From: Desulfobacteraceae bacterium
Lineage (GTDB): Bacteria > Desulfobacterota > Desulfobacteria > Desulfobacterales > Desulfobacteraceae
NCBI GenBank assembly: GCA_022712835.1
Contig: JAFLJU010000656.1
Span: 1-56,209 of the forward strand
DNA: 56,209 bases
Reading direction: 5' to 3'
Part shown: piece after piece, positions 1-7,761 of the stretch
Layout of the letters: the number at the start of each line of letters is the position of its first letter
How positions within the stretch are numbered: the stretch's first letter is position 1
Notes under the pieces: generated by a model
Seen by the model: the letters and a program-made list of their open reading frames with translations, nothing else
What the model was told of the DNA's origin: nothing
Database searches by the model: none
Translations under genes and position numbers: made by a program

Positions 1-30
1 CTAGTTAGCTAGCTAGGTAGGTAGGCGTTT

Positions 31-357
31 TCACATCAGGAGGTATTCACACCCTCTGATGATACCATCTTCATCTCTGATCAGGGGACCTGGACGGACC
101 AGGTCTGTTCGATCAATACATTGCGTCTTGACGATACCGGATACAATATACATAGTGTCCGGTACGATGGGAGGTAGGTTCGTGACCTCCCCCATTACCG
201 ATTTACACATCGGTGGTGATAGAGGCATTGCGGGTAGAGGAGTATGTTCATCCTCTACCCGTGATTCAATTCCCGACGGAGGGTATATAAATTCCTCTCC
301 GTCGGGGTTAATAACATTTATGGGATGGGAAGTCAAGTTTACTATTTTCATATTCAT
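31..357 (-). CDS. Small conserved phage protein, paralogue of 27026-27358
   Basis: 108 aa. I recognise the general pattern of a short phage protein of unknown function: an opening of the type 'NLTSHPINVINPDG', a 'PPSG' turn, a central 'GEVTNLPP', a 'YIVSGIV' strand, 'DRTDLVRPG', and a closing 'RDEDGIIRGC'. The 110-aa product of 27026-27358 has the same order of motifs (NMTPYVISI, KPSGN, GEPEGLP, YIVDASV, ERDDLVTP, GNIIGYC), so the two are paralogues. Length suits a single small domain; no signal peptide or membrane segment is visible. Translation starts in the cassette TTAGGAGGGTATGAATATG, which has two in-frame ATGs (Met-Asn-Met-Lys). Its 5' leader is nearly identical to that of the unrelated gene at 25551-25778. 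Function unknown. Confidence 0.8.
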   Translation of the reverse strand: MNMKIVNLTSHPINVINPDGEEFIYPPSGIESRVEDEHTPLPAMPLSPPMCKSVMGEVTNLPPIVPDTMYIVSGIVKTQCIDRTDLVRPGPLIRDEDGIIRGCEYLLM

Positions 358-637
358 ACCCTCCTAAGGTACTTGTGTGCGTTATCAACCCAGTAGTTGT
401 ACTGGTAAGTTTACGCACTAACTCGTTGTTCTTTGATAACCTAGGAACTTAAAGACTAGGTACTACTTAGATACTAAGAACCACTCTTAGTATTTTACTA
501 CTATACTAATATATACCTGAGATATCGTGAGATTACATACTCTAAAATAGTAAGCTACTGATGAACTCACTCTCAAGAGTAGTAGATGCATATTACTCAT
601 GCTGAGAGTGTATAAAATATAAAGCTTACCAGACATC
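358..637 (-). promoter_or_regulatory. Type A structured leader, promoter and upstream hairpin block
   Basis: In gene direction this holds the hairpin block (CTCTCAGCATGAGTAATA, 577-612), the core promoter around 507-520 (CTCAGGTATATATTAG) and a leader with several stems. The stems are ACTAAGA/TCTTAGT, CCTAG/CTAGG, and GTGCGT/ACGCAC enclosing CCAGT/ACTGG (378-418). The leader recurs almost base for base upstream of 25551-25778. Where the copies differ in the outer stem, a GC pair becomes a possible GU pair, which fits selection on RNA structure. It ends in the RBS TTAGGAGGG. Structure and promoter role are inferred from conservation only. Confidence 0.7.
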
Positions 638-670
638 ACTCATCTACACATATCGCATGTGTAGATGAGT
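638..670 (-). terminator. Terminator-like hairpin after 686-1423
   Basis: Perfect 14-bp stem (ACTCATCTACACAT / ATGTGTAGATGAGT) with a 5-nt loop, just past the stop of the minus-strand gene. Same hairpin family as 27406, 41196, 46094 and 47226. Confidence 0.7.
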
Positions 671-685
671 GTATAATCTAATCTA

Positions 686-1423
686 TTACACTAACGTAGC
701 TGCATCATATGTCTGGTAAGATATCTTACCATCAAGTATGTAGGAGCACCTCAGTTTACCATTCTGATATATCACATTACCGAACTGTGTGATATTATCA
801 CTATAATGATTGACATTCACTACCATCCGGTTCAAATTATGATCGTATCTCAATAATATCGCACCCTGTACATCTCTGATATTGATAATTGTACCTATCA
901 CATATAAATAGTCACCACCACTAGTGATTCCATTCAGATCGATATTACATCGATTCTGCCAATATGTCCTAGTGATTAATAATTCACCAGTCTCACATGA
1001 GTATTTCTGAAGGATACCTTCAGTATCTACATTAGTGATAATGTCAGCACGCTTACTACCGACACATATGACATTACCTTGTGATAGTATAATACCGCGA
1101 TATCTACTACCGTGATCACCCATACATGTATGAGTGATACTGAGATCAGATTTATCCAGGATGACCATGAGTGATCTATCATCACCATTACGTGGATCAA
1201 CGGTATAACCTACTACATATATCTGATCATTATCAGCTCTTACCTTAGATATATTCCCTGTACAGTTTATAGATCTGATTGCTACTATATTCAAATCATG
1301 ATCAAACTTTACCACCATGACTTCATCACGGTTAGCTCGATCGATTGCAATGATGCAATCTTTGTATTCGACGATACATGTCATCGTCTTATATATTCCA
1401 CGTATACTTTTAGCTTTATTCAT
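686..1423 (-). CDS. Divergent beta-propeller-like protein
   Basis: 245 aa. This is a distant relative of the propeller family typified by 4044-5297. Blades of roughly 45 aa are still visible: 'VMVVKFDHDLNIVAIRS', 'QIYVVGYTVD', 'NVICVGSKRAD', 'YLYVIGTIINI', 'ILLRYDHNLNRMV'. The regular 'VATDSNDNIICVG' repeat has decayed in most of them. About five blades are present, fewer than the seven of the full-length paralogues. No signal peptide or membrane segment. An RBS (GGAGATAAC) precedes the ATG. It heads a run of four propeller genes on the same strand. Function unknown; the divergence suggests an old copy or one with a different partner. Confidence 0.75.
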   Translation of the reverse strand: MNKAKSIRGIYKTMTCIVEYKDCIIAIDRANRDEVMVVKFDHDLNIVAIRSINCTGNISKVRADNDQIYVVGYTVDPRNGDDRSLMVILDKSDLSITHTCMGDHGSRYRGIILSQGNVICVGSKRADIITNVDTEGILQKYSCETGELLITRTYWQNRCNIDLNGITSGGDYLYVIGTIINIRDVQGAILLRYDHNLNRMVVNVNHYSDNITQFGNVIYQNGKLRCSYILDGKISYQTYDAATLV

Positions 1424-1581
1424 ACTAAGTTATCTCCTATGATATTTATGCCAGTCTCATGTAGAGTACTGATCTTTTATAATTCATGCATAATACTACA
1501 TAGGTAATATATACCTGAAAGTAGTTACTATGACACTTCTACCTATAGATAATAACCTTAGTAATTAGTAAAAAATATAAG
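1424..1581 (-). promoter_or_regulatory. Promoter region for 686-1423
   Basis: Contains the core promoter at 1505-1519 (TTTCAGGTATATATTAC in gene direction), with neither the tandem transcript hairpins nor the type A/B leader. The flank TAGGTAGAAGTGTCATAG resembles sequence beside the promoter at 25930-25965. Confidence 0.55.
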
Positions 1582-1621
1582 TACCTACCTACTTAGCTAA
1601 GTAGCTAGGTAGGTAGGTAGT
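1582..1621 (-). terminator. Palindromic terminator-like hairpin (CTACCTACC type)
   Basis: ACCTACCTA ... TAGGTAGGT inverted repeat around a TTAGCTAA core, directly after the stop of 1628-2782. One half of the same repeat lies at positions 1-26 and a further partial copy at 25980-26005. Confidence 0.6.
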
Positions 1622-1627
1622 TTTTTA

Positions 1628-2782
1628 CTAAGTCACGTTAACATACTTCACTACTAATGCATTAGCACTACTAGATTCTTCACTAGAAGTCGATCCAACA
1701 CATACTATATCACCGTTATGATTAGTAGCTACTGCATAGAAGAATTCTCCGATTAGCACTTGATCAGATAGTATGCTAAGATCACTACCATCGAACGTAA
1801 CTAGTAATGCATCGGGACTATTAGATTCTTCACTAATAATCCATCCGACGCACATTATATCACCTTTAGAGTCAAGTACTACTCCGTTAAAATTATCATT
1901 ATCAGTACCACTATATACCTGCTCAGCTAGTATACTAAGATCACTACCACTGAACTTAACTACTAATCCATCATAACTGTCAGATACTTCATTACGAGTA
2001 TGACCAATACACACGATATCATTATTAAGATCAGTAACTACTCCTCGGAAACAATCGTAACAAGTATCACCGTATACTTTCCTAGCTAGTATACTGAGAT
2101 CGGTACCACTGAACTTAACTACTAACGCAGACATACCAATACCTCCTTCACTAGCAGTATATCCTTCACTAGCAGTATATCCTACACACACGATATCGCC
2201 ATCATGATTAGTAGCTACTCCATGGAAGCTATCATGATCAGTATTACTGTATACCTGCTCAGCTAGGACACTAAGATCACTACCGCTGAACTTAACTACT
2301 AATGCATCAGTGGTAACACTACTTTCACTATAAGTATTCCCAACGCAGATGATATTACCATCAGGATCAGTAACTATGTCATAAAAGTAATCACGACTAG
2401 TAACACTGTGTACCTGCTCAGCTAATATACTAAGATCGCTACCACTGAACTTAACTACTAATGCATCATTACTATCAATTCCATCTCTAACAGTAAACCC
2501 AGCACATATGATATCATCATTAGAGTCAGTAGCTACTCCATAGAGGAAATTGCGATCAGAACTACCGTATACATACTCAGCTAGGACACTAAGATCACTA
2601 CCACTAAACTTAACTACTGTTACTGTGTTAATGTCGTCACCTTCTCCACTATTAGTATTCGCAATACATACGATATCATCGTTAGAGTCAGTAGTTATTC
2701 CATAGAAAACATAACCAGTGCCACCATATATCGTTTCAATCATACGACTACTACTTATTTTACTACTATCTACTTTACTCAT
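1628..2782 (-). CDS. Seven-bladed beta-propeller repeat protein (class 2 N-terminus)
   Basis: 384 aa, built from seven ~48-aa repeats of the form FxGVxTDSNxDIxCVGxTxSE..DALVVKFSGSDLSILAxxVY. The seven repeat cores are TDSNDDIVCIANT, TDSNDDIICAGFT, TDPDGNIICVGNT, TNHDGDIVCVGYT, TDLNNDIVCIGHT, LDSKGDIMCVGW and TNHNGDIVCVGST. The pattern resembles SBBP-type beta-propeller repeats. The N-terminus (MSKVDSSK) differs from the MNMKVSNEV start of other paralogues but is shared with the next gene (2817-3299). No signal peptide or membrane helix. An 18-bp tandem duplication at 2145-2180 gives 'YTASEGYTASEG' in one loop. RBS ATAGGAGGG. Role unknown; a binding scaffold is the natural guess. Confidence 0.85.
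   Translation of the reverse strand: MSKVDSSKISSSRMIETIYGGTGYVFYGITTDSNDDIVCIANTNSGEGDDINTVTVVKFSGSDLSVLAEYVYGSSDRNFLYGVATDSNDDIICAGFTVRDGIDSNDALVVKFSGSDLSILAEQVHSVTSRDYFYDIVTDPDGNIICVGNTYSESSVTTDALVVKFSGSDLSVLAEQVYSNTDHDSFHGVATNHDGDIVCVGYTASEGYTASEGGIGMSALVVKFSGTDLSILARKVYGDTCYDCFRGVVTDLNNDIVCIGHTRNEVSDSYDGLVVKFSGSDLSILAEQVYSGTDNDNFNGVVLDSKGDIMCVGWIISEESNSPDALLVTFDGSDLSILSDQVLIGEFFYAVATNHNGDIVCVGSTSSEESSSANALVVKYVNVT
2145..2180 (-). repeat. 18-bp tandem duplication in propeller gene
   Basis: CCTTCACTAGCAGTATAT occurs twice in direct succession, in frame, adding six residues to a surface loop of the propeller. Confidence 0.9.
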
Positions 2783-2816
2783 CTTACTACCCTCCTATAT
2801 TGGATTAATTATGTAG

Positions 2817-3299
2817 CTAAGAAACACTCTTAACTACTAATACATCATTATTACCAGCTTCTTCACTAGCAGTAATCCCAACACAGATGATATCATTATT
2901 AGCATCAGTAGCTACTCCATAGAAATAATCAGCACTAGTACCATCATATACCTTCTTAGATATGATACTAAGATCACTACCACTGAACTTAACTAGTAGT
3001 GTATTGATACCAGTACCTTCACTATTAGTAGTTCCAACACATATGATATCATCGTTAGAGTCAGTAGCTACTTCATATAATATATCAGATTTAGTACTAC
3101 CATATACATTCCTAACTAGTACATTAAGGTTAGGATCAAACTTGACTACTAATATATCGCGACCACCAGTACCTTCACTATTAGTAGTTCCAACGCAGAT
3201 TATATCATTGTTAATATTAGTGGTTATTCCATTGAAGAAATCATGACCACTACCACCGTACACTGTTTCAACCTTATTACTACTATCTAATTTACTCAT
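2817..3299 (-). CDS. Three-blade propeller fragment or short paralogue
   Basis: 160 aa with three repeat cores (TNINNDIICVGTT, TDSNDDIICVGTT, TDANNDIICVGIT). It starts MSKLDSSNKVETVYGGSG, homologous to the start of 1628-2782, and lies 34 bp upstream of it on the minus strand with the same RBS and start context (ATAGGAGGGTAGTAAGATG). Three blades cannot close a propeller alone. It may multimerise, complement another paralogue, or be a product of repeat deletion. The reading frame is intact and ends at a normal stop. Confidence 0.8.
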   Translation of the reverse strand: MSKLDSSNKVETVYGGSGHDFFNGITTNINNDIICVGTTNSEGTGGRDILVVKFDPNLNVLVRNVYGSTKSDILYEVATDSNDDIICVGTTNSEGTGINTLLVKFSGSDLSIISKKVYDGTSADYFYGVATDANNDIICVGITASEEAGNNDVLVVKSVS

Positions 3300-3581
3300 C
3301 TTACTACCCTCCTATATTGAATTGATAATCAGGTAGCACATCAGATACTAATTGATATGCTACCTGATCTAGTGATTAGATATCTAAGAGTCATACTTAG
3401 CTACGTATACTACTGATCGCTAGATCAGTAGAGGTACATCAAGTATTATCTGATGCATCTCTACTATAGTGATATATACCTGAAATAGTAAGCTACCGAT
3501 AGCACTCTTGATAGTAGGTAAAGATGTTCGCTCATGCTCAGAGTGTGTAAGAATCATGTATCGAATGTAGCACATTATCAC
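3300..3581 (-). promoter_or_regulatory. Leader hairpins, promoter and upstream block for 2817-3299
   Basis: Includes a palindromic hairpin at 3338-3372 (AGGTAGCACATCAG paired with TGATATGCTACCT, imperfect), a second at 3425-3466 (TAGAGATGCATCAGATA with TTGATGTACCTCTA), the core promoter at 3470-3485 (TTTCAGGTATATATCACTA), and the upstream block around 3500-3550 (ACTCTGAGCATGAGCGAA). This order matches that upstream of the other propeller genes. Confidence 0.65.
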
Positions 3582-3770
3582 TAATTTCAGATATGTTTCA
3601 TACTTACTGAAATACCCATTTCTGAACGCCTATATTACTGCACGTAGGAAACACGAAATATAGCAAATATGGGGGGTCACGTAGGGATATACAGGTAGAA
3701 ATAGGGGGTCTGTCACCCGTGGTTTTATAAGGGGTAGGAGAGGTGCTATTTTAGCACTTTATTTTTAGCT
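3582..3770. repeat. Long dispersed repeat, copy A (invertible-segment form 1)
   Basis: About 188 bp that recurs at 56022-56209 with few substitutions, except that 3706-3746 is present there as its reverse complement. The segment is flanked by AAATAG on the left and CTATTT on the right. The repeat also has internal stems (ATTTCA/TGAAAT; CTATATT/AATATAG) and the motif CACGTAGGGATATAC at 3679-3693. It contains no ORF. Function unknown. Confidence 0.9.
3706..3746. other. 41-bp segment inverted between repeat copies
   Basis: Starts GGGGTCTGTCACCC and ends GGTAGGAGAGGTG. Copy B at 56146-56186 is the reverse complement (CACCTCTCCTACCCC ... GTGACAGACCCT) with 40 of 41 positions matching. The sequence centre contains a TATAA box in either reading. 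Flanking 6-bp inverted repeats AAATAG/CTATTT mark the endpoints. Confidence 0.85.
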
Positions 3771-3795
3771 GATATCTAACTAATCTGATCAGATA

Positions 3796-4064
3796 TATCT
3801 ACATTTACCATCTGATTCCACTACTAAAAATATATGCACTTTGAGTAGTAGTAAAAGATATCTACTCATGCTGAAAGTGCATCCATAAAAAAGAGAAGCT
3901 CTCTTATGATTATAGATCATCAGCTAATAAAAAACATCATCACACACTCCCTCATAACGCTCCCGATGTAGGGAGCGTTATGAGAGTTTAGTATAGAGTT
4001 CATCTATATAAGATATATGCTTGACTTACTTAGACCTTCTGATCTACAACTCATCATGATTGAC
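3796..4064. repeat. ~265-bp duplication, copy 1 (3' end of propeller gene)
   Basis: Nearly identical to 5535-5801. It spans an upstream hairpin block (GCACTTT ... AAAGTGC), an AGAGAAGCTCT stretch, a terminator hairpin, and the last codons of the upstream minus-strand gene. Both genes that end in it therefore finish with Asn-His-Asp-Glu-Leu. Confidence 0.88.
3951..3984 (-). terminator. Terminator-like hairpin after 4044-5297
   Basis: 14-bp stem CTCATAACGCTCCC / GGGAGCGTTATGAG with a 6-nt loop, 60 nt past the stop. Confidence 0.65.
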
Positions 4065-5297
4065 TACTACCGCATCCTCATGACTATCAGATTCATCGGT
4101 ATCGTTAACATCAGTACAGATGACATTACCATTAGTATCAGTAGCTACTTGATATAATCTGCGTTGGAACTTCACTACTAGGGGAGTATAATACTTCACT
4201 ACTAGGGGAGTATAATCATTAGTTTCTTCTGAAATAGTACGTCCAACATATATGATATTACCATTAGGATCTATAGTTACTCCAAGGTAGTGATCATCAT
4301 CGTCAATCCCACCATATGTCTTCCTAGCTAATACATTAAGGTCACTATCAAACTTGACTACTAATATGACATTACCATTATCATCTCCTTCCGAAGTAGT
4401 ATGTCCAGTACATATGATATTATCATCACTATCAGTAGCTACTCCACGGAAGCGGTCATTAATTGTACCACCGTATACTTTCTTAGCTAGTATACTAAGA
4501 TCACTACCACTGAACTTAACTACTAATGCATCATCATTACCACTACCTTCACCAGTAGTATACCCAACACATATGATATCATTATTAGTATCAGTAGCTA
4601 CTCCATAGAAGTAGTCAAAAACATAACCACCGTATGATTTCCTAGCTAGTACATTAAGATTACTATCATACTTAACTACTAATGTATCATCATAACCACT
4701 ACCTTCACTACGAGTCCATCCAGTACAGATGATATTATCATCAGTATCAGTAGCTACTCTATAGAACCTATCATGAATAGTACCACCATATACTTTCCTA
4801 GCTAGTATACTAAGATCAGTACCGCTGAACTTAACTACTAATGCATCATGATAACAATTATCTTCACTAGTAGTATACCCAGCACAGATGACATTATCAT
4901 TAGAGTCAGTAGCTACTGCACTGAACTCATCCAAAATAATACCACCATATGTCTTCCTAGCTAGTAGATTAAGATCACTATCAAACTTCACTACTAGTGT
5001 ATCATAATCACCAGCTCTTCCTGATAGTGTATATCCAACACAGATGACGTTATTATTAGAGTCCGTAGTTACTTGTCCGAACCTATCACCACCACTACCA
5101 CCATATACCTTTCTAACTAGTACATTAAGGTTAATATCATACTTGATTATTAATATACCCACATGACTACCAGTCCCTTCTGATCCGATAGTACCAGCAC
5201 AGATGACATTACCACTAGAATCTATCGCTACTTTATCGAATTGATCTCCATCGTTACCATAGATATTCATTACTTCATTACTCACTTTCATATTCAT
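4044..5297 (-). CDS. Beta-propeller repeat protein, largest paralogue
   Basis: 417 aa with eight repeat cores (IDSSGNVICAGT, TDSNNNVICVGYT, TDSNDNVICAGYT, TDTDDNIICTGWT, TDTNNDIICVGYT, TDSDDNIICTGHT, IDPNGNIIYVGRT, TDTNGNVICTDV). The eighth is malformed: a 24-bp tandem duplication at 4169-4216 repeats 'YTPLVVK' and the usual DLNVLARKVYGG strand is missing. The N-terminus MNMKVSNEVMNIYGNDGDQFDKVAI is shared with 9563-10102, 10425-11540 and (without MN) 28339-29475. Repeats are of two sub-types, ending in either FDSDLNVLARK or FSGSDLSILARK, a sign of exchange between genes. The C-terminus NHDEL comes from the 3' duplication shared with the zinc-ribbon gene. No secretion signal. Confidence 0.85.
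   Translation of the reverse strand: MNMKVSNEVMNIYGNDGDQFDKVAIDSSGNVICAGTIGSEGTGSHVGILIIKYDINLNVLVRKVYGGSGGDRFGQVTTDSNNNVICVGYTLSGRAGDYDTLVVKFDSDLNLLARKTYGGIILDEFSAVATDSNDNVICAGYTTSEDNCYHDALVVKFSGTDLSILARKVYGGTIHDRFYRVATDTDDNIICTGWTRSEGSGYDDTLVVKYDSNLNVLARKSYGGYVFDYFYGVATDTNNDIICVGYTTGEGSGNDDALVVKFSGSDLSILAKKVYGGTINDRFRGVATDSDDNIICTGHTTSEGDDNGNVILVVKFDSDLNVLARKTYGGIDDDDHYLGVTIDPNGNIIYVGRTISEETNDYTPLVVKYYTPLVVKFQRRLYQVATDTNGNVICTDVNDTDESDSHEDAVVVNHDEL
4169..4216 (-). repeat. 24-bp tandem duplication
   Basis: ACTTCACTACTAGGGGAGTA followed by TAAT occurs twice head to tail (4169-4192, 4193-4216), in frame, adding eight residues. Confidence 0.95.
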
Positions 5298-5534
5298 ACC
5301 CTCCTAAGGTATCATGTCAGATATCTGACTTTTAGCGTGTGTATAGATTATTCTATACGCTATCTCATTACTAGATCAGTAGATGTACATCAGGTTGTAT
5401 CTTATGCACATCTACTAATCAGAGATCAGTAGAGATGCATCAAGTATCATCTGATGCATCTCTACTATAGTAATATATACCTGAAATATAGAGCTTATAT
5501 AGTAACTAGGGATATATCAAAGATCCGATATGAA
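5298..5534 (-). promoter_or_regulatory. Type B structured leader and promoter for 4044-5297
   Basis: Gene direction: core promoter at 5470-5485 (TTTCAGGTATATATTAC), hairpin AGTAGAGATGCATCAGATA / TTGATGCATCTCTACTGA (5420-5466), a second hairpin unit (5380-5416), then the type B leader: stem GTATAGAATAATCTATAC, palindrome GTCAGATATCTGAC and RBS TTAGGAGGG. The same leader precedes 9563-10102, 10425-11540, 28339-29475 and 46140-46271. Confidence 0.7.
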
Positions 5535-5801
5535 TATCTACATTTACCATCTGATTCTATACTAAAAATATATGCACTTTGAGTAGTAGTAAAAGATATT
5601 ATCTCATGCTGAAAGTGCATCCGTAAAAAAAGAGAAGCTCTATTATTAGAGTGGATCATCAGCTAATAAAAACATCATCACACGCTCTCTCATAACGCTC
5701 CCGATGTAGAGAGCGTTATGAGAGTTTAGTATAGAGTTCATCTATATAAGATATATGCTTGACTTACTTAGACATTCTGATCTACAACTCATCATGATTG
5801 A
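5535..5801. repeat. ~265-bp duplication, copy 2 (3' end of zinc-ribbon gene)
   Basis: Partner of 3796-4064. Differences are scattered single bases. The terminator stem is kept although its base composition changes (loop-side GGGAGCG becomes GAGAGCG). Confidence 0.88.
5687..5724 (-). terminator. Terminator-like hairpin after 5782-7587
   Basis: Stem CTCTCATAACGCTC / GAGCGTTATGAGAG, the duplicate of the hairpin at 3951-3984. Confidence 0.65.
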
Positions 5802-7587
5802 TGTGATCCTGTTTACTGTCAGTACCACGTATATACTTAGCACAATCGGCGCAATACCGATGCCTACCAGTTAAAATATTAGCAGCTGATCGAGGAAATG
5901 ATGCTAACGGTTTCAATTCTAAACACCCATAGCAATGTTTCGAAACGATACTGTAATCACGAGTATCCTTAGTATTCAACTCATCTATACTACTGATTTC
6001 TGGATCATTATTCACATCGTGTCTAGCTCCTAATACAGTATTACATCTAGTACAAACATCATAAATGAATTTAACATTACCATTAGTCTGTACCTCATTA
6101 AAATATGCAGGCAGTAGATAGTTTTTACAAGACCTACAGAATACCTTTTCAGTCTCATCTGTGACAGGTACTATCAAATTAGCATAAGGTTTATTACTAG
6201 TTATATATTTAGTCTTCAATCCTTGACGATCACTTATTATAGGTTCAATTAGTTTAGGATTTGAACTTTTGATCTCATCAATAACCAACACGTGCTTCTT
6301 TTTAGTATCTAAAAGCTCACCTGTTTTCTTATCTCTAAATATGAATGTACCTGTTTCAAGATCTCTATGATATTCTAATCTTAAATGTAAGTTGATATGA
6401 ATAGCTTTACTCAATTGGATAACATCTAAGTGATGTTCAGTAGAATAGTTCCAATGATGATAGACATAATTATTTGGTAATCTAGATACGATACCATCGA
6501 CATCTAACAAAGAGGTTCTAACTAAATTAGTAGCTAGACGTCTCTCAGGGAATTTAGCTTTATATTTCTTACATACACCCGCATGATGATCTTTTATATC
6601 TCCCCATCGATCCTTTGCCTGAATTACCCTACAAGCTTTACACCATGACGTGGTCTTTGAAATTCCACCCCCTACACCATTGAGGTGCTGATGAAAATGA
6701 GATAGTGGTTTGATCGATTTACAATTAGAGCACCTTTGGACATCTTCGTGTTCTAGATTAGTATTAGCCGCTTTGTACTTGATTTGAAAATCAGCATACG
6801 TACTAGTAGCTGTTGTTGATAATCTGGATGTTGTACAACTATTGCATACATGTTTATATGTATCTTTAAAGCTAGGGAAATTAGAAAGTTGTTTGGGTGA
6901 ATTACATTTGATGCATATGAAGTGAACATGTTTTAATAGATCAGTATATTCATCGATAGGTAGATTCTTATCTGGAAGCTTAGCTAAATTAGCTGTTCGA
7001 CAATCTCTTATATACTTAGTACATACCTGACAATGTGTGGCAAGACCATCGTCTGAAGTATTCCGGCGATTGAAGTGATTGATAGTTTTCACTACTCCAC
7101 AATGACCACACTTCTTCTCAGTGATTGTAATTTCTTTATCAGTCATATCTGATATAAGTTTATGCTTAACGTGATCGCTCCCACTGATACATCCTCGACA
7201 TATTGACTTCTTACCCCAGTTAACTGTTCTACCACTATTAGCAAAAGAAGATATCGGTTGATTGTCTCCACATCGAGAGCATGTAATATAATTACTATTA
7301 TCACCAGTCATACAACTAACTAATAACTTATATAAACATGGTAAGCATATGATCTTGTCATTGAATGTATATAGGTCAGTAGTACGATTACATTTATCAC
7401 TAGTACACATTCCAGAATGAACTGGTTTCATGTCAGTGATTTGAGCTTTGTCGTTAGGTAGATACTCATTAATACAATTCATACAGATTGCAAATCGTCC
7501 AGATGGTTTACCCATGAAGTGTTTCTCTAGCTTGTATTTTCCACAGTTGAAACAGTGCATCTTACCAGGTGCTGTTAATGAATTCAT
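5782..7587 (-). CDS. Multi-zinc-ribbon protein with HNH-like core
   Basis: 601 aa containing about eight CxxC ... CxxC pairs (for example CFNCGKYKLEKHF...CMNC, CSRCGDNQPISSF...CRGC, CGHCGVVKTINHF...CQVC, CSNCKSIKPLSHF...CKAC, CYGCLELKPLASF...CADC). Each has the aromatic 'hxxF' spacing seen in phage zinc ribbons. Between ribbons six and seven lies 'NYVYHHWNYSTEHHLDVIQL' followed by 'AIHINLHLRLEYH', which resembles the His-rich core of HNH-type nucleases. A DNA- or RNA-binding or nuclease role is inferred. The C-terminus (NHDEL) is shared with the propeller 4044-5297 through a DNA duplication. RBS TAAGGAGAAG precedes the ATG. An alternative is a transcription factor working with the phage RNA polymerase, whose beta' gene is the next one upstream. 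Confidence 0.75.
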   Translation of the reverse strand: MNSLTAPGKMHCFNCGKYKLEKHFMGKPSGRFAICMNCINEYLPNDKAQITDMKPVHSGMCTSDKCNRTTDLYTFNDKIICLPCLYKLLVSCMTGDNSNYITCSRCGDNQPISSFANSGRTVNWGKKSICRGCISGSDHVKHKLISDMTDKEITITEKKCGHCGVVKTINHFNRRNTSDDGLATHCQVCTKYIRDCRTANLAKLPDKNLPIDEYTDLLKHVHFICIKCNSPKQLSNFPSFKDTYKHVCNSCTTSRLSTTATSTYADFQIKYKAANTNLEHEDVQRCSNCKSIKPLSHFHQHLNGVGGGISKTTSWCKACRVIQAKDRWGDIKDHHAGVCKKYKAKFPERRLATNLVRTSLLDVDGIVSRLPNNYVYHHWNYSTEHHLDVIQLSKAIHINLHLRLEYHRDLETGTFIFRDKKTGELLDTKKKHVLVIDEIKSSNPKLIEPIISDRQGLKTKYITSNKPYANLIVPVTDETEKVFCRSCKNYLLPAYFNEVQTNGNVKFIYDVCTRCNTVLGARHDVNNDPEISSIDELNTKDTRDYSIVSKHCYGCLELKPLASFPRSAANILTGRHRYCADCAKYIRGTDSKQDHINHDEL

Positions 7588-7711
7588 TATACTTCTCCTT
7601 AAATGTCACGACTAACTTATCGTGTTGATTATCGTATTTGATACGAACTCCATGTGGGACGACGTATCTCTCATAATATAGGTAAGATGCTATTAAAAGT
7701 TATTACATAAT

Positions 7712-7746
7712 CTCTATAGCACACTGTAATAGTGTGCTATAGAGAT
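7712..7746 (-). terminator. Terminator-like hairpin after the RNA polymerase gene
   Basis: CTCTATAGCACACT paired with AGTGTGCTATAGAG, short loop, 15 nt past the stop of 7762-9267. Confidence 0.7.
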
Positions 7747-7761
7747 TAGAGTGTAATATGG

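Noticed and set aside
358..430. Nested stems of the type A leader as a tRNA
   Set aside because: No cloverleaf with T-arm GTTC consensus, anticodon arm or acceptor stem could be drawn.
5241..5432. 63-aa plus-strand ORF across the type B leader (similarly 9995-10210)
   Set aside because: Recurs only because the leader is repeated; no RBS, antisense to a well supported start.
4044..7587. C-terminal HDEL on two proteins as an ER-retention-like signal
   Set aside because: The genome is a bacteriophage and the shared tail is explained by the DNA duplication 3796-4064 / 5535-5801.
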